Shown here piece by piece: positions 1 to 11,285 of a stretch of 24,123 nucleotides of DNA. Location: NCBI GenBank assembly GCA_020650975.1, contig JAIPMN010215911.1, positions 1 through 24,123 of the forward strand, written 5' to 3'. The stretch's first letter is position 1, and every line of letters starts with the position of its first letter. Below the pieces are notes generated by a model. It made no database searches and had not been told where the DNA came from. It saw only the letters and a program-made list of their open reading frames with translations. The position numbers and the translations under genes were made by a program. Source of the stretch: Apostichopus californicus. Its lineage: Eukaryota; Echinodermata; Holothuroidea; Aspidochirotida; Stichopodidae.

Positions 1-119
1 ATGATGATCATGAACATGATCATCATGATCATCATGATCATCATGATCATCATGATCATCATGATCATCATGATCATGATCATCATCATCATCATCATGA
101 TGATCATGATCATGATCAT

Positions 120-152
<33 letters not shown>

Positions 153-390
153 CATCATCATTAGCATGAACATGATCATGATAATGGTCATAGTCATGGT
201 CATCGTCATGATCATCATCATGGCCATGGTCATGGTCAAGGTCATGGTCATCGTCGTCGCCGTCATGGCCATGGTCATGGCCGTGGTCATGGTCATGGTC
301 ATTGTCACCATCATCGTCATCATTATCATCATGTGCATGATCATGGTCATGGTCATGGTCATCGTCAACGTCGTCGTCGTCATCATCACT
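1..390 (-). repeat. ATC/ATG microsatellite = Asp/His-rich coding tail
   Basis: The plus strand is an imperfect array of ATG, ATC and GTC triplets. In the minus frame that continues the CXC-like motif next to it, every triplet becomes GAT/GAC (Asp) or CAT (His), with a few Gly, Ala and Asn. This gives an initial run of Asp, then His-Asp alternation, then a purer Asp-Asp-His array towards position 1. The repeat grows more regular with distance from the CXC motif, as expected if an acidic protein tail seeded a triplet expansion. The plus-strand reading (Met-Ile-Met runs) is only the complement. Confidence 0.75.
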
Positions 391-507
391 ACAATTCAAG
401 TCCTCCTTCTGGTTAGTGCATTTGTCGCATGCAAAATCCCATGTGCATTGAAGCGTGTTCTTCCTACACTGACAAGCATTGGTTGAACAATTTGTTGCAC
501 TTTCAAC
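391..507 (-). pseudogene. C-terminal CXC-like (Tesmin/TSO1-type) cysteine cluster of the element
   Basis: The minus-strand frame open from 507 down shows seven cysteines in the order C-x4-C-x-C-x6-C-x5-C-x2-C-x8-C, including the stretch CSTNACQCRKNTLQC. The STNACQCRK...LQC core resembles the second half of a Tesmin/TSO1-like CXC domain, a zinc-coordinating DNA-binding module. There is no Met start: a TGA lies at 508-510, and the upstream protein runs in another frame, so a frameshift separates this piece from the preceding segment. In a functional relative this part would follow directly on the nuclease-like region and bind DNA. An alternative reading, a separate secreted Cys-rich protein, is less likely because the order matches the rest of the element. 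Confidence 0.68.
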
Positions 508-509
508 TC

Positions 510-751
510 ATAAGTTCCAAGATGGCTTTGGGGGCTAAAGTTAACTTCATCCACTTTATTTTCAAGCTTCCACCTTCAATTTTCCATCTGTGGATCATCA
601 ATGTTAGACTTAGGTTGTAGGGCATGTCTCCAGATAAATGCTTGGTAATTTACACGCTTTACATGCAAGGACAAAGAGTCTTTGTTTGGTGACAGTGCTC
701 TACTGTTAGGTCTTGTATTTCTGAAAATTCATAACGAAGTTCATTAATATG
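510..751 (-). pseudogene. Element segment between nuclease-like block and CXC motif
   Basis: Three reading frames are needed. Just below 752 the minus strand reads INELRYEFSEIQDLT, then after a frameshift SPNKDSLSLHVKRVNYQAF followed by IWRHAL at about 610-680. An in-frame TGA follows the DDPQMEN peptide, and after it comes a region rich in Lys, Glu and Val before the Cys cluster. The sequence joins the nuclease-like and CXC-like parts in the order expected for the family. I assign no function of its own. Confidence 0.6.
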
Positions 752-1834
752 TCATTTAAGAGTTGATCCATAAAGCTTGCAGACAAACTTCTCACAGGCC
801 TCTGATAATGCATCATCAACATTCTGTGCACTGCCAAGCTGAGACATGGTTGATGCTGATTCTTCATCTTTCTGGAAAAAAGCATAACTCTTGCTTTTTC
901 CTTTGCCATAGAAAGAACTGACAGTGTCACACCCTGTGAAAGCATGGAACCCCAGCAGTGAGGTTGCCCTTAGCTCACCTAATGAGGTTGCAATTTCCCC
1001 GAGATCAAGAAGACGTCGCTTGTTCTTAGTGCTTATGTCCAGGTAGAGCTTTGCAGGGATAACATGACTATGGCTTACACCAAGAACTGCTACATCAGTG
1101 TCTGCACTTCGGATGATAACCACACCATATTCTTTGGAAGCATGGGAGGCGTGGAGAAGCATTCTTGTGTCTGCTTCTTCTTGTGTAGAGCACAAGCATT
1201 CAACTTCTTGCTCTGTTGTCATATTCCCATCACTAGAAAGACAATGACATATCTCACCGTGGACAAAGTATAGACTTATGCCCTGCAACTTATTAGCATA
1301 GTCTGATTTCACCCACTCTTCAAAGAGAAACTCAACCAGCTATGTTTTGTTAGTTTCATTTTCTAGAAATTTCTTACATTGCATGGTCTTCTTTTGTTTG
1401 GAAGAAACCATTCTGACCCTGATTTCTCCAGAAGAGGACCTCTTTTGCCGCTCTACAGATTTAATACTAAGTGGCAAATATATATCGGTGACAAAGTCTA
1501 TTCGCTTGCACTTTCCTGTCCTGGTCACTGAAAAAAGAATGTCAAGTACCTGTCTTGCAAATTCTCCAAAGGTTGTAGCATTACTAGATGCAAGCTGCTG
1601 CAGAATAGCCATTCCATCGAACATCCATGCCACCGTGCCTTGTATTTTGTCAGTGTTTGTTGGCTGATGGTTTCTTTCGAGAAGGTGGATGAGTGTGGAC
1701 TTCATTGTTTTCACCAGTCCTGCAGCCGATGTTGCAATAACATATGGATATGTTCCAAGAGAATATTGGAAAAGCTCCTCATGTTTAACTTGGTGTTTGA
1801 GTTTGTTGTTCACCACCAAAATGTTTCCAAACAA
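752..1834 (-). pseudogene. FEN1/XPG-like (PIN-type) nuclease-like block of the element
   Basis: This is one reading frame from 1834 to 752 interrupted by a single TAG at 1340-1342, so it is the best preserved part. Motifs in order: WMFDGMAILQQL (first Asp near 1616), RIDFVTDIYLPLSIKSVERQ (two Asp followed by a basic Lys/Arg stretch), QEEADTRMLLHA, RSADTDVAVL, and FHAFTGCDTVSSFYGKGK. Spaced Asp residues, an EEAD motif, a DTD motif and a GCD motif followed by Gly-Lys-Gly-Lys follow the order of acidic metal-binding residues in FEN1/XPG-type 5' nucleases, where the last is followed by a helical DNA-binding turn. The fold assignment is my inference from motif order; the family as I know it is described only as uncharacterised. 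The stop makes this copy a pseudogene. Confidence 0.7.
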
Positions 1835-3290
1835 CTACAGTCTTCTTTTACAGCAAAGTCTGAGGCTACTCTACTTGGAATTTTGTTTTTTAACTTTTGA
1901 AAGTTTTTGTTTTCAGCATCTTCATAGGTGCAAAAAAGTCAATTTGATCTGTTAGCAGCCGTTCTTTCACAAATGTAAGAAATGCTTCTTGCCCGTTTGC
2001 CTTTGCATTCAAACTATCCATAGAAACATCTCTCTCTGGAACATGGCCAGAAGTAAGGTGAATTAACTCTTCACATTCGATGAAAAGGGATTTAGAAATG
2101 CATTGAAAGTCTCCATCACCTTTACGACATCTTGTTCATCCTGCTCTAGACGACTATGGTCTTTGTGATGCCATGTCGTAATGTCATTCATCCCAGCAAG
2201 TTCTCTGCACACAGCGACGTAGCAGCTTTTTCAGGCGATGATAAAGTCCACCTTTCTACAGCTCCTGTTTTCAGACTAAAACCAACGATACCACCAGGTG
2301 ACTTTGTGTCTCGATTACAAAATGGCTCTATGGCCATGTAACATGCTATTAACCAAAGGTATTTGTCTTGGAACCTTGTACGACAAATTCTCCTTCACAA
2401 AGCCTCTGACATATGAGAGGATGAGTTTCTGGTAACGACATCATCTATAGCCAGTACACAGTGCAATATCTCATTTAGTTTGTACGGTTATAAGCAAACA
2501 TCCATGGTAGCATAGATCTTATCGATACAAGGTGCAAAATGAAATCACCAGTTCTTGTTGCTCTGATAAAGTTGAGAACTACTTGCATAATATCCAATAA
2601 TGATGACCAGAACGAAAACATCGGAGTGGACTGAGACCGGCAGAATTCCTCATACTTCTGGAGTAGAGAGTTGACATTACGGTCACCTAACGCTTTTGCA
2701 AGCTGTGGTGGATATGTTGCTTTGTTCTCCATTATCTGACAGAGTTTCTCATAAAACTATAATCTTCCTGGTTTGAAGATTATGTAAATGTGTTCTAACG
2801 CAATAGGAGAAGAGCTTCATATACAATTCTAAAAATTCGAGTCGCACGGTTGTAATGCTTGCCCATCATAACGCCATTTACAGACCCAGAGGCCACTTTG
2901 CCTGACTCAATCAGCACATCCCTTAGACCAGCATCCCCAATCATCTTGCCTATTACGCCAAGCATCACACAAGTAGTGTGGAATGCACCCAGACGGAGAA
3001 CAATCTTGGTGAACTTTTCAGACTCCTTCTACACGATCAGCAAAGCTTTGCTGTATATGGCCTGGCCTAGTACTACAACAATTTGTTCTTGATTAAGCTT
3101 GGTGCAGAATTCCAATGTCTTCATCAGCAAACTGTACACACTTGACCTTACAGCTGGACTTGAATGGCTTCATGGTAGGTACTCTACTGTACTCTGTGTG
3201 GGAAGATTAAATCTCTGCACAGCATTAAACTCAGACCAACTTGGGATGGTTTGACCTCGTACACTTTCTGTCTCACCGATTTCGGTTGAA
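1835..3290 (-). pseudogene. Middle region of the transposon-like protein, heavily broken
   Basis: Conserved-looking blocks appear on the minus strand in shifting frames: RGQTIPSWSEFNAV (about 3250), FTKIVLRLGAFHTTCVMLG (about 2980), VLIESGKVASGS with MMGKHYNRATR (about 2900-2840), FYEKLCQIMENK leading into an 85-residue open piece (2475-2732) with RATRTGDFILHLVSIRSM and PWMFAYNRTN, then NRDTKSPGGIVGFSLKTGAV and ERWTLSSPEKAA (about 2200-2310), LEQDEQDVVKVMETFNAFL (about 2100) and FVKERLLTDQIDFFAP (about 1930). These occur in one consistent order and strand, which random sequence would not give. At least four stops and several frameshifts were counted. No enzymatic motif is recognised here. Confidence 0.7.
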
Positions 3291-3421
3291 AACGCTCGCA
3301 GCAGAATTCAAATGAAATTAAGATTTTGGGCACTTTTCCCAAAACTGCTATATTCTCTGCTGTCTTCTCTAATGAAAAATACTCATGGCCCCAGTCTTTT
3401 ACCCTGGAAATAGCTGAACTT

Positions 3422-4745
3422 TTATTGAGGTTGCCCTGAAATGACCTCTATCCTCTGCGGTGTATTGGGCTGTTCAGTAGGACTTCTGGTTCGGCATTTT
3501 TTTTGTACCAGTATACTGTTCGTGAAGTGAGTTGTACCTTTACCAGAAAGAGTCTCTTCTGACAAATCAATGCTGTCCCAAACTGCTGTGGTATATTGCT
3601 CAGGGATAATGTTCAGTGACAACAATGCGTGGGAAACAGACTGCCCGAACTTTTTCATAATACTCAATAGCTGTGTATTGTTAGTCAAATGGCGAACACT
3701 TAACCCCAAAGCTACTAGCTTAGGAAGTATTAATCTCCCTCTGTTATGTGTGAAAATAATGTATTGACCCATAGCATGTACACGAACTTTTAACCCTTTG
3801 GAACATTCACTTTAGAGTTACCTTCGATGTATGGATCAACAGGTGTAGGCGAAATTACCCATGCTAGAAAATTATGAAGCTCTGAAGGAATGAGAGTGCT
3901 CTAACATTCATCACTTAGCTTGGAGCTGTCCTGTGGCCAACTTACACCAAAGACATTTCCAATCACCTGCCTCAAGAGCTGAACAGCATGATAAAGCTCA
4001 CGTGGTGCATTGACACGTGGTCTATTTCCGACAACCGGTTCTCTCTTATCAATTTCACTCTCAGCTGATGTCTCGTCTTGGGAACTGCTTGACTCACCAG
4101 ATCTTTCAAGAGTAAAAAATATCTTGGGGTATGATAACTGTACACAGGTTCACATCTAGTGTATTTCTTGGGCCGCCAAAAAGAAATTTGTTCTCCAAAG
4201 TGACACATTAAGTTCTTCTTCAGCTTCTCTGTTCTGAAATATGTCATTGTCATGCCTTTTCCTTGATTGATATTATTTGATTTAATTTTCAAAACTTCTC
4301 CCTGCATAATCACAGAAGACTGAACCGTCTTGATCATTTCATGGAAGGCTTCCTTGTACTGTGGAATGGCCCTGATATCAATATTAGAGGCAATTGATTC
4401 TTGGAAATAATTTCTGTAACAAGACTTGTGGTAACGTACGTCAATAGCGATAAGATCCCTACCGCTGATCTGCAATAAAAGCTTTTCATCACATTTCTGT
4501 TGAGCAGCTTGTTTGAGTCGTTTCTCAGCATCTCGTGTTAGACACTGAGAGAGCTTCTCCGTCTGCCGGCTACCAAATCTTCTTCCTTTTGAAAAATTGA
4601 GTTCGAAATTTCCACAAGCTTTTGTTGTGCCAGCAAGGTGGAAAATAAACTGGTAAGGGAGAACTCTCTGAAGAGGAAGACTGCAAACATCCTTTTCTTT
4701 AGTGCTGATGGCCTGTATTGACCCAAATTTGTTTGGTTGATTCAT
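3422..4745 (-). pseudogene. N-terminal part of the transposon-like protein
   Basis: The most upstream piece is a 257-residue open frame (3972-4745) starting MNQPNKFGS. It contains SGRDLIAIDVRYHKSCYRNY, where the Cys and His residues suggest a degenerate zinc-binding knuckle, and later LKKNLMCHFGEQISFW. A frameshift near 4010 leads to ELYHAVQLLRQVIG, one TAG near 3901, then IPSELHNFLAWVISPTPVDP. Another shift near 3790 leads to a 116-residue open piece with LVALGLSVRHLTNN and WDSIDLSEETLSGKGTTH. The Met at 4743-4745 is the first available, but I cannot tell whether it is the true start, since nothing promoter-like is visible upstream. Confidence 0.72.
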
Positions 4746-7228
4746 TGTTTTGATTTGTACTGTTGATGACCCTGTGGTTCACATTAATTGTCTACACTGG
4801 AACTCTACTGACTAATAAGCCATCTGATATTCCATTTATTTAGTGTAAGCCTGGAGCCATGTGCTTGGCAGGGCATAGTTGCAAACCAACACACTGCAAC
4901 GGTTTGAGACCACATGCAACCCTAAAAGACTGCCCTAAAGAAGGTCTCACCACACATATGCAATTAACTAAAATAAAACAAGCACCTTGCTTACATTGCA
5001 AATGGCATTAGACTAGGCAATAGCATAGCATAGGCCTATATACTTTGTGGCCTGTACATATAAGCTATATTACACACTCCAATTGTGTGTGTGTTAGTAC
5101 TACCAGTAGTCATATAGACATGCGCTGGGCTTAGTTAGGCCCTGTTGTGAAAAAGTTTATCCTAGACTCAAAACTAGACTATAGGCCTAGGCTTTGGGTT
5201 TTGCCGACATTTAATATTGATTGGCCAGATATTAGGCTGCCCAGTGCCTATCGAACCTACATTGGGGTTGATTTCATTTCTTTGTTTCACGACAAATAAA
5301 ATATGAAATAAATGTTATCATAAAAAACAGAAACCGGTATATAGTAGCTGTCGATCTATCCTTCATGGGTGCTACGTTAATCCCTTCTAGTCTTAGGCAA
5401 AATATAGTGCGGTATTAAAGAGCCTTATCCTAAATTTGCATTGTTGGCATTCGTGTCACTTTGAGGAAATTGTATATACTCTCTTGTCTCAGTAATGCGC
5501 TGAAATGAGTAGTACAGTAGTAACAGGCCTAGAATTACCTTCATCGTTCGTTTTTTTTTACTCTTGGGGGCACCTTCTATAGTCGATTGCCACTCTCAAG
5601 ACTGCTCCATATCTCGGCACATTTGAAGTAGGTTTGCCAACTTCTGGCTGTAAATTTGGTAAGACTTTCACAAAAATTTGTGCAAGTATGACACGCGCAT
5701 ATTTCAGCCATCATTCTCTTGCTATGCAGTACGCTATGCAGACGAACGTTACACACAGTCTGTGCCTCTACTTCACGCCACAATAAGGATTTTGATTAGC
5801 TCTTTAGTGAAAAATATTCGCTCCGTTCGGAGAAGTCTTAGCAACTGCAAACTGCTTAAACTGCTGTTTACTCTTTAGATAACACTTCCCGAACCGTCCA
5901 ACATCGAGAATTGTAAACAGTATATGAAAACACACCACAATATGTGATCAAACCTTGGTGCTAAATATGTGCAACAACAGTGAACGACATCGAGCCTGCT
6001 CCATGGACTCTAGGGCTGCATATTTTTTCTTTTCGCTGAAATAGGGTGGGTTGTCATGGTGACACATGTTCTTTAGAAAAAGATGAGCTACACCTGAGAA
6101 TGTATTTTATAACAACAAAACTGTAGATGTTCCCAATGAAACCCCTCTCCATGCCCTTCCCTGGTTAGCTTACAGCTACATGAAATATTAAACAAGAATA
6201 TGTTTCGTGACAATGCAATGATGTAGACAACACAAGTAAGTACGTCTTCCAAAACTATAGATCTATTCAATGTTACACGATAAGATTATCACACATTATT
6301 TTATTAAATTTGCTTTTTGCAAAACTTTACATCAAAGCCCAATCAATACACGACTACGGGAATGGTTTGAACTGTAAACATCATGATGCATGGAAAGACA
6401 CTATTCGATTGATCAATGAGTACTTAACCATTCACTCCCCGATATTTCAGTGTGGATAGAGATGGTCCGACGGGTGTCGATAAGGGCCGCAGACAGTCCT
6501 GTAGGCTACAATCAGAGAAAAATATCAGTCATTTGCCATTACATCCTTCTTTAATTGTTACTATTTTGGATACTGCAGTATACAGATAAACCAATAGAAC
6601 GCAATATATCAATAAGTGTTCCTTCCTCTGTAACGACACAACACACCAGTAAACATTTAAGGAAGGACTAGGAAACTGATCATGAATTATTATCGTTTAT
6701 TTATGTTTATAAGTTATTGAAAATAACCGATCATTTTCAAAAAACCTTAAATATAATTAATATCTCAAGGGCGCTTGAAAGGAGGGGTAGGGTCGTAGTT
6801 GGGGTTAAGAAAATGGTAGGTGTGAGTGATATCTTCAAAAATTAGTAGATTTTTAATTACTCGTCATAGAAATATGATCGCATTACTTTTTTATAGCTCT
6901 CAATTCTTTTGACATTGTAAATTACTGAATTAATTTTCTGCGAGTTTGTTAAATTCACAAACGCACAAACAGACCCACGAATAAGCAAACAAACAATACA
7001 ATTAGATATGAAACTTCATAACGTCATCATCAATGTATCGTTAAGGCATAAACATAACCAAACTACAAACAAGGCATTGTGGTTTCAATGATGTAACATG
7101 GGCAGCTTTCTTCATGAATCTGATGTAATGTATTTTGAGGGTGTACAACATATTTGGTATAAATACTACAGTGGAAAGCAGTGTGATGTGACAAAAAAAT
7201 GAATTCAAAATAACACAGGCTGTCCTGA
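4746..7228. other. Gene-free spacer with AGGCCTA palindromes and a G-rich patch
   Basis: No coding region with recognisable content, RNA gene or splice-flanked exon was found on either strand. Two palindrome-centred TAGGCCTA sites lie at 5031-5040 and 5181-5192 among related GGCCT and TAGGC fragments. A purine-rich patch (GGAGGGGTAGGG and GGGGTT) is at about 6779-6805. Short open frames here show no domain-like content. Confidence 0.6.
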
Positions 7229-7230
7229 AA

Positions 7231-7970
7231 TGACCATTGCATGACCTCAACAACATGCTTCTTGCACTAAATGTGACAGATACATCAACATACTTAATAT
7301 GATATCTGTCCTTGTCGAAATATTGTTTTAAAAATGTCACAATTCGACCCCTGGTTAACTTAAACGACCATTGACCTCCACCCACAACATTAGGCTTCTT
7401 GTACTCAATGTGGTACAATTACATACCAAATATACGATCTGCCCAAGCTTCTCTTGCGATAGTGCGTTTAGGAAGTTATGTAAGAAAGGAGCAAAGTAAA
7501 TGTTTGGCATTTTCTGACTTCAAATGACCTAGGACCTCCATCAAAAGCAATACAAGGCTCCTTAAATTTGATATGGTACATGTACAAACCATATAGGATA
7601 TCTGTCCAAGGTTCCCTTCTTGCAATATCATGTTTACAAGGCTTTCACGATTTGACCGGTTGTGCAAAAATGACTTTTGACCTCCACAACAACCAACAGG
7701 CTTCTTGTACTCAATGTGATTCTTCTACACATTAAATATGAGGTCTGCCCAAGCTTCTTGAGATATTATTTACAACGTTTTTTCACAATTTCACCCCTGG
7801 TGACTCCAAATGACCTGTGACCTCCACCACAAACAATTATCTTGTTATAGTAATGTTATAGTAATGTGTGAATCATATACACCAAGTATGAGATCTGCCG
7901 AAGCTTTTGTTCTTGATATAATGTGTTTACAAGCTGGTTGTCAGAAACGCACTCACACACCCATACCCCC
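7231..7970. repeat. Degenerate tandem repeat, about 145-bp period, five units
   Basis: Five diverged units start near 7231, 7365, 7525, 7671 and 7811. Each carries most of the same landmarks in order: TGACC(T)..TGACCTCCAC, then GGCTTCTTGTACTCAATGTG, then a CATACCAAATATGAG-like part, ATCTGCCCAAGCTTC, TCTTGCGATA-like, GTTTACAAGG, and CAATTTGACCCCTGGT. Unit length varies from about 133 to 160 bp. The array ends in a CA-rich tract (about 7947-7970). Units are too diverged to be recent. Similar repeats are, as far as I remember, common in echinoderm and mollusc genomes. No protein-coding logic is seen. Confidence 0.75.
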
Positions 7971-8559
7971 AAGCGCACTCGCAATCATGAATGCAAATGT
8001 TAATATTATCATCGAAACCAAAAATGATCGACTTTTTTTTTCTTTTCTTTTTTAATTATCGTTGACATTTTACATTATTTCCTCAATATTGGCAGTTAAC
8101 ATGGAATGTGTCATGAAAGTAAAATTTTGCTTTTAGCGTTACTCGGACCGTAATGTAATGTAACGATTTCTGATGAACATATGAACGTTTAAAGCTTGCT
8201 TGTCTTCGAACCTAATCAGTTGGTTAAAATATGAGAACGTTAGAAAACTTAAACGAGCCAGAAAATAAATAAAGTTTCTAAATGATGTTAGCTTTAGAAA
8301 AACGGCAAAGCTATAAATCCAAATTCTTAAGAATCACAACAGAAATGGTTCCATTATTACAGAGCGCTCTCAATGGGAAACATATTTCATAACTTCATAA
8401 AGTGATCCGTCAATTAATATATATATATATACTTATTAACATATAGTATAAGCTCTGCTTCATTCTTTTCACATCGTCTCTACCTCCCCTCCCCCTCCCC
8501 CACCACTACCACTCATTCATTCTTCTTTTTTTCGTTTAGTGCTCCCGTGTTCTCAATAC
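7971..8559. other. Gene-free spacer with AT dinucleotide and C-rich tracts
   Basis: No gene is seen. A T-rich stretch lies at 8032-8053, an (AT)n run at about 8417-8431, and a CCCCT-rich pyrimidine tract at 8482-8502 just before the LINE fragment. Confidence 0.55.
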
Positions 8560-9820
8560 TTGTTCACACCAACTTGCCAACATAAATGCAATACTTTATA
8601 ACCTCTCGTTTAAGTGCCATACCCTTCCGGCCATGTGGAAGCAGTCGTGTATTACAAAAAAAAAAGACTAACAGTACGTGTATGAACGACCTCAGACCTG
8701 TAGCACTAACCAAGACCCTGAAGCCTCTGGTGAATGATTATCTGGACCCGATGCAGTTTGCGTACAGATCAAAACGCAATACCGAGAACGCCGTTCTTGT
8801 CAGCCTCGAGAAGCTCCATTCTCACTTGGAACTCACAAATAAGGGGAACTCTGCCAGGGTTATGTTCTTTGATTTCTTTTCTGCTTTAATACTATCCAAC
8901 CCTATATTCTTGCCAAGAAACTTGTTGATATGAATCTCAGTCATGATCTTATTTTGTGGATTTATCGATATATAACTGGGAGGTCACAGTATGTTTAAAT
9001 CAAAACAGCTAATAGTGTTAGCGTGTCTAATGTCATAACTTCCAACAATGGTGTTCCACAAGGTACGGTTTTAGCCACATTTTTATTCACACTTTATACG
9101 TCACATGTTAGGTCTAGCCACGAGACTTGCCCATTGGTGAAATTTGCCGATGCCACTGCTCTGTTGGGTTTGATATCAAAAGACGACGATACTGCGAACC
9201 TGAGTTAGATTGAGGATTTTGATGACTACAGTAAGCGTTACTTTTTAGAACTAAATGTCAGTAAGACGAAGGAAATGGTCATTTTCGTAAGTCAGAGAAA
9301 GTCCACAGGGAGGTAGTTATAGATGGTAGTGTTGTTGAGAGGTTAGATAAGTATAAGTATCTTGGGGTGGTGATCGATTATAGGCTCTCCTAGCATGATC
9401 ATCTAGATGGATTATTGAAGAGACTAAATACTATGATGCATTGCTTTCGTATGTTGTACACCTTTCCCGTGAATAATGAAATACTTCTTATGGTTTATAA
9501 CTCAATAATTACTAGAGTGTGGCGTTATAATTTGGTGGGGTGGCAACGCGAGAAAAGAACATACGCAACGTCATGAAGCAATATTTTATAAGAAAGACTT
9601 TCAACGTTATATCTCGTCTGGCTGTTTCTTCTGTTCCGACTCTACCATCTTGCCATTTTCCCGAGCTTTATTGTTTTAAAATGTCTTATGTTTTCATATT
9701 CTTACGTTGTTTCATACTGCACGTCTTAGGTTTTCATATTTTAATGTTTGTATATCATATCCTGTTTTATACGAGCATGCAATTGCCCCCGTGGCTCAAT
9801 AAAATTGATCTAATATAGTC
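8560..9820 (+). mobile_element. 5'-truncated, decayed non-LTR retrotransposon (LINE) reverse transcriptase, copy 1
   Basis: The plus strand shows reverse-transcriptase blocks in order across changing frames: FPAMWKQSCI (about 8628), CMNDLRPVALTKTLK, DPMQFAYRSKRNTENAVLVS, ARVMFFDFFSAL (motif A, Asp kept), then NNGVPQGTVLATFLFTLYTS (motif B), KFADATALLGLI (motif C, canonical FADD changed to FADA at 9143-9154), LELNVSKTKEMV, KYLGVVIDYRLS, and LNTMMHCFRMLYTFPVNNEI. It ends near an AATAAA at 9798-9803. The jockey/CR1-superfamily type is clear; I would place it near the Rex1/CR1 group. Several stops and shifts plus the lost catalytic Asp show it is dead. The endonuclease part is missing. Confidence 0.85.
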
Positions 9821-11285
9821 CAATCTAATACCTCACCGTACTATTGCAGTTCTAAAAGACTAACCCCGCCCATGTACAATTAAACATTTTATTCAACTCT
9901 ACATGGCGGTAGAAAATGTTCTAACAGTACATGAGGCAAAGATTTGCTCTGTCATGATGTTTGTTGATCAGTTAGTGAAAGTGCCGGCTTATTTTATCCA
10001 GGGCCACTTCCAAAATAAAAGTACACCTATGGTACTGTGTACGTCTGTACATGTGATATGCACTATTTCAGTTAGATTTAGCGAAATCTTTTATATCATT
10101 TCTTGTGATTGTATTTTTATGTACAAACTTGATATTCTTGGCACGTATAGGAATGTCGTACAATTCCATAATGATTAAGTTTGAAAAGTACTAAACATTA
10201 TAAGTGTCAAAAGCTCAAGCTAAGATCAATGAACCATCAGTAATTGATTTTTATATGATCTAGTAGCATAGTGATGTTTTCCAGTAATTTTAATAAATTG
10301 AACAGGGTGCTTGACAGAAAAGTTATCCAGCCCATATTTCAAACAAACTTTTGAAGTATTTTGGATAACTACGGTATTTAAGGTGTATTATCAATAATTT
10401 ATAATAATTTATAATCCAGATGTTCATACAACCCATATCCACCACCCCCTCTCCGTGATAACCATTAAAGCCCACAATCAAAATGTTATCAACATAGATT
10501 AAACGTAATGGGATCAGTGGTATAGCATAGTTTGGTTTAGGGGGAGGGTGGATTGGGAAAGCTTAGGGTAGTATAGTTGAGAGAGGTGCCGTATTAATAG
10601 ATGAGGCCAATAACGATATATTTAATTTATATCACTGTCTTGTTTTTATTTATTTTTTAATGTGAATTAATGAACAGTTAATTTATAAACTAAGTAAAGA
10701 AAATATTGAGCTTTAGTATAACAAGGTTAAATTTGTTTTCGTTCTAGCCTATTTTCTTTAAAAAAAATATGTCAATTTAATTCATCAAAGTTTGTGTTTA
10801 TTTATTTTAAGTATATTTTGGTATAACGTCTTTTCATACTCTTAGATGATGATAACTTGAATGTTTTATTCCTCATATCTTGGTTTAATCACATCTTACT
10901 TTTTCGTTATTGTTTCAATGAGATATATTATTTTTCTTACATTTAAGCTAGGGACTCCTATCTCCTTATTTCAATTCATTTCATTTTTTTGATGAATTTA
11001 ATGTTAAAGTTTAAGAGTTTCTGTCTCATTTTGTCTCTGTTTAACTCTCCCATTAATCATATTCTTTACCTGATGACTATTCTTTCATTGTTAGTTTATT
11101 TCTTAATTCAATTTCTTCTTCGTAAGTTTTGTTTTACTTATAACTATTATCTAAACCTATCAATAAACCTTCAGTAATGATTAAATCTTAACTATATTAA
11201 CGATAACTATCTTGTTTAAATCATTAACATTAATATTTATTATATTAATTACAAATATGTGTACATATTTGTAAAGTACACTTAC
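9821..11285. other. AT-rich gene-free stretch downstream of exon E
   Basis: This would be the next intron of the minus-strand gene, or downstream sequence. I searched it for an exon that would continue the pattern (1 nt completing the split codon, then an LxNCxLP-like peptide, then a donor) and found none. It contains only AT-rich sequence and one G-rich patch at about 10540-10575. Short open frames (9903-10178, 10989-11177) have AT-biased content and no recognisable domain. Confidence 0.5.

Larger units (their letters stand above)
1..4745 (-). mobile_element. Degenerate copy of a long transposon-like protein gene (PIN/FEN-like plus CXC family)
   Basis: Read on the minus strand, almost the whole stretch can be followed as one protein of roughly 1,400-1,580 codons broken by several stops and frameshifts. 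I recognise it as a large uncharacterised family found in many copies in invertebrate genomes, which is why I call it mobile. Landmarks in order: RYHKSCY (about 4440), DSIDLSEETLSGKGTTH (about 3560), SGKVASGSVNGVMMGKHYNR (about 2870), RDTKSPGGIVGFS (about 2300), DGMAILQQL (about 1610), EEADTRMLLHA (about 1170), GFHAFTGCD (about 940), then a CXC-like Cys cluster (391-489) and an acidic Asp/His tail running off the left edge. No terminal inverted repeats or target-site duplication could be found, so the element type and ends are unknown. The copy is clearly non-functional. Confidence 0.82.

Noticed and set aside
1..486. 161-codon plus-strand open frame rich in Met, Ile and Val
   Set aside because: It is the complement of the Asp/His-coding minus frame that continues the CXC-like motif; a stop-free frame is automatic in an ATC/ATG array.
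7041..7667. Minus-strand open frames of 125 and 63 codons over the tandem repeat
   Set aside because: They read across the repeat with no conservation of protein between units.
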